The notes under the pieces were generated by a model. It had not been told where the DNA came from and did not search any database. It saw only the letters and a program-made list of their open reading frames with translations. Shown here in pieces: positions 59,254 to 64,000 of a stretch of DNA of 64,000 bases. The position numbers and the translations under genes were made by a program. Position 1 is the first letter of the stretch, and the number at the start of each line of letters is the position of its first letter. Source of the DNA: Choricystis sp. odSpoLacu1 (Eukaryota > Chlorophyta > Trebouxiophyceae); assembly GCA_958009055.1 (NCBI GenBank), contig OY253649.1:372001-436000 (forward strand). The letters are read 5' to 3'.

Positions 59254-60984
59254 TCACGCCGCCGCCTTGCCGCCCGGCAGGAAGCGCCGCTGCAGCTTGA
59301 AGAAGGGGTGCTCCGCCTCAGCGTCAAAAGGCACATAGTTGGTGGGGGCGGCGGCATCGTACACGTGCAGCTCGGTGCAGATCGTCTTCAGCATCGTCCA
59401 GTTGACGCTGGCCTCCGTCATGTAGCGCCCCCAGTTGGAGCGCAGCGAGTCGGTCGCCGCCCGCAGGTTGTACCACGGAATCTTGGAGGAGACGTGGTGG
59501 GGGACGTGCACGTTGATGTCGTGGCACAGGAACTCGACCAGGGACGGGTAGTCGCAGTGCACGGTGCCCGACAGCTGCGCCTTGGCCGCGTTCCACTCGC
59601 CCGCGGGTTTGAACGGGATGTGGGGCGCGGTGTGGTGGACGACGGTGAACGTGGACATCCAGAAGTGGTAGCCGAGCCACGGCATCAGCCAGTACTTGCA
59701 GACGCCCCACGCGCCTTGACCAGACACGGCCGCAATCGCGGGCAGCCCCACAAACGCGAACGCGGCCACCGCGGCCAGGGACACCAGGACGCGGGGCTTC
59801 TGCTTCTCGGTGTAGAGGCCCAGGTTGAAGTGCCAAATGGCCCAGTGCCCCACAGAGGCCCACAGTTTGAGGGGCGACCCGAGGAAGAATTTGTAGAGCG
59901 CCCCCTTGACCGGGCCCCACGACTCAGCCTCCGCCTTGGGCACAGGGTGCCACGCTGTGTCCTCCACCAGCTTGTTGGTGTGGGCGTGGTGGTGGTTGTG
60001 CTTGATGCGCCAGGGTTCGAAGGGGAAGATGAGGGGCATGAACATCAGGGTGCCCACCACGTCCTCCACCAGCTTGTTGTGGGAGAAGGAGCGGTGGCCG
60101 CAGTCGTGGCCGATGACAAACATGCCGGTCCAGGCGGTGCCGGCGAAGGCCCAGGCCAGGGGGAGGAGGTAGGCCGGCGCGATGGAGATCAGGTACACCG
60201 ACAGCGAGACGGAGCAGACCGTCGTCAGGACGGCCCCCCACGCGCGCACCGGGTTGATGTCAAACACGGAGGGAGGCAGCGTCTTGATGACGTCGGTGAG
60301 GGAGACGGTGTCGGGCAGTTCAGCGCCGATGGAGCGGTAGCCGAGCGAGGCGGCCAGCGACGCGCGCACATCGTCGTCCAGGGTGGAGGAGGCCAGGGAC
60401 GCGGCCTCCAAGGGGGCGGTCAGGGCGGCCGCGGCGGAGGGGGGGTGAGGGAGGCGGGTGGTGGGGCGGCGGGGCTGTGGGGGCGGGGGGAGAGAGTGAG
60501 CGAGGAGGAGCGGCAGCGCCCAGCGAAGGCGTGTGTGGCCCATAGAGCTGCAGGGGCCGCCCCCCCGCCCGCTCGCCTGTTGGCTGCCACCGCCCCCGCA
60601 TGGCGCCCCCCTCGACAGCAACCACTCACCTGTGGCCTGGCGACGCGGGCAACCGGGCGGGCGGCTGTGGGTGAGGGGTGTGGGAAGGGAGGGGGTGAGC
60701 CGCGTTTCGGTCGCGCAGCGCGGCGTCGCGTCGCTGGCGGCCGGCAATGGGCGCGCGCCGCTGTTCCTCCTGCCTCCTCACCCCACCAGCACGTCGCTCT
60801 GATCACTCACCAACCGCGCCAGTCGGCACGCGGACCGCGGCGGAGGAGCGGGCGGCCTGAGAGGGGGGGGAGGGGAGGAGCGTGAGGCGTTGGTCGCGTG
60901 TGGTGGTGGGGGCGGCGGCCTCACAGCCGCCTCTGCCGGCGACCGAAAATCGGCGATGGGGGGGCCCGGGCGACGCACCAGCAT
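59254..60984 (-). CDS. FAD6: Plastid omega-6 (delta-12) fatty acid desaturase
   Basis: Introduces the second double bond into oleate on plastid glycerolipids, using ferredoxin. The proposed exons are 60984-60925, 60856-60811, 60664-60630 and 60474-59254; the last three junctions fit only in this frame combination and give a transit peptide (ARSSAAVRVPTGAV, ARPVARVARPQ). Exon 4 holds the three His boxes: GHDCGHRSF, KHNHHHAHTN and HDINVHVPHH. YHFWMSTFTVVHHTAPHIPF and GTVHCDYPS match land-plant FAD6 closely. Four membrane helices are visible. The core is certain; the first exon's start codon is an inference. Confidence 0.93.
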
Positions 60985-61161
60985 CGTGTGTGCAGGTGGG
61001 AGGTGGCGCGAGAGTGCGCGGCAGGGGCGAGAGAGGAGTGAGAAACAACGGTGAGACGCGTGTGGCCTCGAGCGACGAGCGAGGAGATCCTCACTCTTTT
61101 TTTCGTTTTCGTGCCGCACTCCCCGCGCGCACTGTCGTCTCAGTCGCCAGCACAGCCCACT
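60985..61161. promoter_or_regulatory. Shared upstream region between FAD6 and a small gene
   Basis: 177 bp between divergent ATGs. Contains TCACTCTTTTTTTCGTTTTC on the plus-strand side, a T-rich block close to the small gene's start. Confidence 0.4.
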
Positions 61162-61592
61162 ATGCCCCCCACCGACGATTCCGCCTCATTCCCCACCCGC
61201 CGCGCCGCCCCCCGCCTGACCGCCAAGTCGGCACACAAATCGGCAGAGGACGCGCGCAAAGCCGCGTCTACTGGCGGCCGCACCATCTACCGGGGGGACG
61301 CGCGTGGGTGGCGGCCGATGAAGCGTGGGGTGAGTTGTGAGATGTGGTGGTGGTGGTGAGTGTGGGCGCGGTTTTTGTCTCACCCCCCGCTGTCCTTCTC
61401 TCTCACCCCTCCCTCCCTCCTCCCACACCCACACAGCCCTTCGGCCCCATCCTCGACTTTATGCTGGCTCCCTTCCCCATTGATGTACAATATGGCGTCC
61501 GCCGCCGCCTGTCGGAGGCTGCGCGCGCGATCGACAACCTGCTGCAGTCGTTGGGTGGAGGGGGGGCACCCCGCCTGACGGGAGGGCGGTGA
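61162..61592 (+). CDS. Small basic protein, unknown
   Basis: 107 aa in two phase-0 exons, 61162-61329 and 61437-61592. Exon 1 is Ser/Ala/Arg-rich (RLTAKSAHKSAEDARKAAST) and ends YRGDARGWRPMKRG. Exon 2 gives PFGPILDFMLAPFPIDVQYG and VRRRLSEAARAIDNLLQSLG. The second part looks like an ordered helix with a hydrophobic start. I do not recognise the family. Its position beside FAD6 is not informative by itself. Confidence 0.6.
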
Positions 61593-61770
61593 AGATGGTG
61601 TCTAGTGTGTGTGTGTACGTGTGTTTTGTTTTGTTGTTGCATTACTTGCTTTTTTGTGTGTCGGAACGAAGTGTTTTTTTGGTTTCCGTTTGTCGCGCCC
61701 CACTCACTCTCTCCAACATCGATCACCCTCGCTCCCCCCCCCCACACACAATCAACGATCCTCTCTCTTT

Positions 61771-62379
61771 TTACTCCTTGCGCCAGCGCGCCCGGATGAC
61801 CGCCCACGCGGCCGCCGGGTGCGCCGTCAGCGCGACCCCCTCCCCGCGTGGCCGCCCGGACGGAGCCTCCAGGTCGACGCGAACCGCCAGCGTGGCCAGG
61901 GTGGCGGTGGCGAACGCCATGGCCATGAAGCGACCCGGGCAGTCGCGTGGACCAGTGGAAAAAGGCCAGTAGGGGCGGGCGTCGGCGACACTCGTGCCGT
62001 CGTGGTCGTCGTGCCCCAGCCAGCGTTCCGGCTTGAACTCGCCAGCATCCTCCCCCCACTCGGTCGGATCGGTGTGCACCGCCTTGATGAGGGCAAAGAC
62101 ATACGTGCCAAAGGGGAGGGCCGCGTTCACCGGGGGGACCTTTGCGCCGCGCAGGGGGGCGGTGCGCGGCACGTCCGGCACCACGGGGTGCAGGCGCAGC
62201 GCCTTTTTCATGACGGCGGCGGTGTAAGGCAGGCGAGACATGTCGGCCGGGCCGGGTAGGGTGGGAGGGTGGAGGCCAGCGGCTGCCGCTTCGGCGCGGA
62301 CAGCCGCGAGCGCGCGCGGGCAGGCCGCCAGCTCGACCAGGGCAAAGGCGAGCGTCTGCGTGCGGTGTTTGTGTTTGTA

Positions 62380-62420
<41 letters not shown>

Positions 62421-63454
62421 CAAAACCAAACACACACCCACACACCCTTTTTTCTCGCACTCACCTTGCCCGTCGTCTCAAACCCGGCCGTCAGCAGCAT
62501 GCCCACCTCCGCCCTCAGGGCGTCAGGGGCTAGGGGAGGGGTGGCCGTCAGCAGGGCGTGGCCTACCGTGCCGGCCGGGGGCGGGGCGGCGCCGCGGCCG
62601 GAGGCCCACCCGTCGACGAGGCTGGTGACAAAAGACGCGTGCGCCTTCACCGCAGCACGCCCAGCCGCCGCCGCCTTGCCCCACACCCCCGCCTCCCCCG
62701 CGGGGTGGCCCATGGCCAACTGAGCGTGCTCCAGGGCGATGGGCAGGTGGGCCATGGCGGGGGGGCGGGGGCCGGCGAGGTTGAGGATCGACGGGAGGGG
62801 CGCCCCCGGAGCGCCGTCGCCCAGCGTCGCGATGGTGATGGCCCCCATCGACAGGCGCAGGCCGGCCTCCACGACATCAACTTCCATCCAGCCGTCAGGG
62901 GAGGAGGCGGCAGCGGAGGTAAGATAGTCGGCGAGCGCTGCCGCCGCAGCTGCGCCGCGCGGCGCGGCCGCCTTGGCCGCGACGCCCGCGCCCACCGCGC
63001 TGGCGAGCAGTGTGCGCACCCGCTTCCAGTGGGCGCCTTCGACGGCAGTCGTGAACACGGACTCAGCCCCCCCCCACAACGCGTCCAGCACGGCGTAGGA
63101 GCGGCGGTGTTTTGGCAGGTGGGGCGTGTGGTGGCCGGCCACGCGGTCGCGCGGGCCGCGCGCGCCGAGGACACACGCCACCGTCCTCCGGTCGGCCGCC
63201 ACCAGGGCCCGCCCCCCAAACGGGGTGGCGATGGCGTACGACACGTGGCCAAGGGAGCGACACCACGCCACCATGACGTCGTGAAAGTCGGGGACGAGGA
63301 GGGAGGGCACGTGCCCCGCGAGCCAGGTGAAGGGGGCGGGAGCGAGCGGGAGGTGGGCCAGCGCAAAGCGGGACAGGGTGGCTGCAGTGATGAGGATGGC
63401 CAGGAGGGCGGCGACGGCTGCTATGGGCAGCAGGAGGAGGAGGGAGGCGATCAT
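61771..63454 (-). CDS. Cytochrome P450 with an altered ExxR motif
   Basis: Membrane-anchored P450, 524 aa, exons 63454-62465 and 62355-61771, TAA stop. N-terminal anchor MIASLLLLLPIAAVAALLAI. The I-helix has LLTAGFETTGKTLAF, interrupted by the intron. The heme loop is FSTGPRDCPGRF, with the axial Cys, and the region before it reads FKPERWLG. The K-helix reads VMKKALRLHP, where the family has KETLRLHP: the invariant Glu of ExxR is Lys (codon 62205-62203). I cannot assign a CYP family; activity may be reduced or the fold stabilised differently. Confidence 0.9.
62384..62419. repeat. (GT)n microsatellite in a P450 intron
   Basis: Eighteen GT units in the only intron of the P450 gene, reading AC in the sense strand. 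Confidence 0.95.
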
Positions 63455-63707
63455 GGTGGGCTTTGGTTTGGGGGCGGTCGACACAAATAGAAAAGGAGAG
63501 TGGGAGATGAAAAGGCAGGAGGCGACGACGATGACGACGATGACGCGTTTTTTGTTGTTTCATCGTCACTCTCGAATTTCGGGCCTCTGTCCCTTTCGCC
63601 CGACACCACGCACACCGCTCCACTGGTGTCGGGCCACTCCCTTCTGCCCTCTTGACCGACTGCTGGGGAGCCCCTGCTGGCCTCCACCGTGGGTGTCTCT
63701 TTCACGC

Positions 63708-64000
63708 ATGCTCCCCTTTCGCCGCGCCCTCTCCGCAGCAATGGCAGCCGTCAACGGTGCCTCCCGCGGCGTGGGCAACGTGGCGGGGGTGGCAGGCATG
63801 CAGCCGTCGCTGTGCGGTGAATGTGGGAGAGAGAGGGCGCGGGTTTGCGACAACTCGAATGCAGCGACAAGCGCCCGACCTCCCCCGGTCTCCCCACACC
63901 CACATCCTTCAGACGTCGTCATCGCGGGCGCAGTCCGCACCCCTTTCGGCGCCTTCCTGGGCGACCTGTACTCCGTGCCCGCCCCGTTGCTGGGGGCGGC
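63708..64000 (+). CDS. Acetyl-CoA acyltransferase/thiolase, N-terminal part only
   Basis: Thiolase-superfamily enzyme (acetyl-CoA acetyltransferase or 3-ketoacyl-CoA thiolase) running off the window. Exon 1 is 63708-63816, Arg/Ala-rich (MLPFRRALSAAMAAVNGASR), possibly a mitochondrial or peroxisomal targeting stretch. Exon 2 starts at 63913 with DVVIAGAVRTPFGAFLGDLY, the classic N-terminus of thiolase, in phase. The active-site cysteine lies beyond the window, so subtype is open. Confidence 0.85.
   Translation, partial: MLPFRRALSAAMAAVNGASRGVGNVAGVAGMQPSLCGECGRERARVCDNSNAATSARPPPVSPHPHPSDVVIAGAVRTPFGAFLGDLYSVPAPLLGA

Noticed and set aside
1..64000. tRNA genes, rRNA, CRISPR arrays or insertion sequences
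   Set aside because: No cloverleaf-like sequences, spaced direct repeats or transposase genes were recognised. GGTTCGA at about 60007 lies in the FAD6 coding sequence.

Overview
The window is nuclear DNA of a GC-rich, gene-dense photosynthetic eukaryote, most likely a green alga with a compact genome. About 40 protein-coding genes fit in 64 kb, roughly one per 1.6 kb. They lie on both strands, with short GT-AG introns (mostly about 60-150 nt, donor usually GTGAG, acceptor usually CACAG) and no operon-like runs. The plant-lineage signature is strong: plastid omega-6 desaturase (FAD6), 15-cis-zeta-carotene isomerase (Z-ISO), a RUS/DUF647 protein, an ERF-type AP2 factor, a plant-type GATA factor, a XEG113-like cell-wall glycosyltransferase, and a nuclear copy of the cytochrome b6f subunit PetN with a transit peptide. 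Nuclear petN points to chlorophytes, because land plants keep it in the chloroplast. I cannot name the species.

Layout. 1-9.1 kb: topoisomerase III (C-terminus cut by the window edge), TXNDC9-like protein, type II thioesterase, SLC35F6-like transporter, CUE/F-box/LRR protein. 9.3-15.6 kb: AP2/ERF factor, small membrane protein, F-box-like protein, degenerate DHHC protein, Gag1-clamp (DUF4050) protein. 15.7-26.1 kb: RUS and Z-ISO in tandem, F-box protein, quinone oxidoreductase, two-TM protein, DUF1279 protein, hotdog thioesterase, proline-rich membrane protein. 26.3-34.5 kb: TCP11-family protein, GATA factor, choline/ethanolamine kinase. 34.6-48 kb: a decayed stretch, organellar-type tyrosyl-tRNA synthetase, XEG113-like transferase, plastid-type membrane protein, SMARCAL1-like helicase, unknowns, and a broken P-loop/TPR STAND protein. 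48-58 kb: PetN, secreted Cys-rich protein, DPH6, tiny membrane protein, Yippee, ALKBH6, exportin-4. 58-64 kb: conserved plastid protein, FAD6, small unknown, cytochrome P450, and the start of a thiolase.

Functional themes. Plastid membranes and pigments (FAD6, Z-ISO, PetN, RUS), lipid and acyl metabolism (thioesterases, choline/ethanolamine kinase, thiolase), translation and tRNA functions (TyrRS, DPH6) and DNA maintenance (TOP3, SMARCAL1) are mixed without obvious clustering. Many neighbours are divergent pairs with start codons only 100-250 bp apart.

A recurring oddity is that several otherwise conserved proteins change reading frame exactly at G/C homopolymers or CG dinucleotide repeats (TOP3, thioesterase, TCP11, STAND protein, Yippee). 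Two more carry an in-frame stop inside conserved sequence (TXNDC9 TAG, STAND TAA). Either the assembly has residual indels in simple repeats or these loci mutate at such tracts. Other genes end cleanly in TAA and TAG, which argues against a reassigned code. I saw no tRNA, rRNA, CRISPR array or complete transposon.
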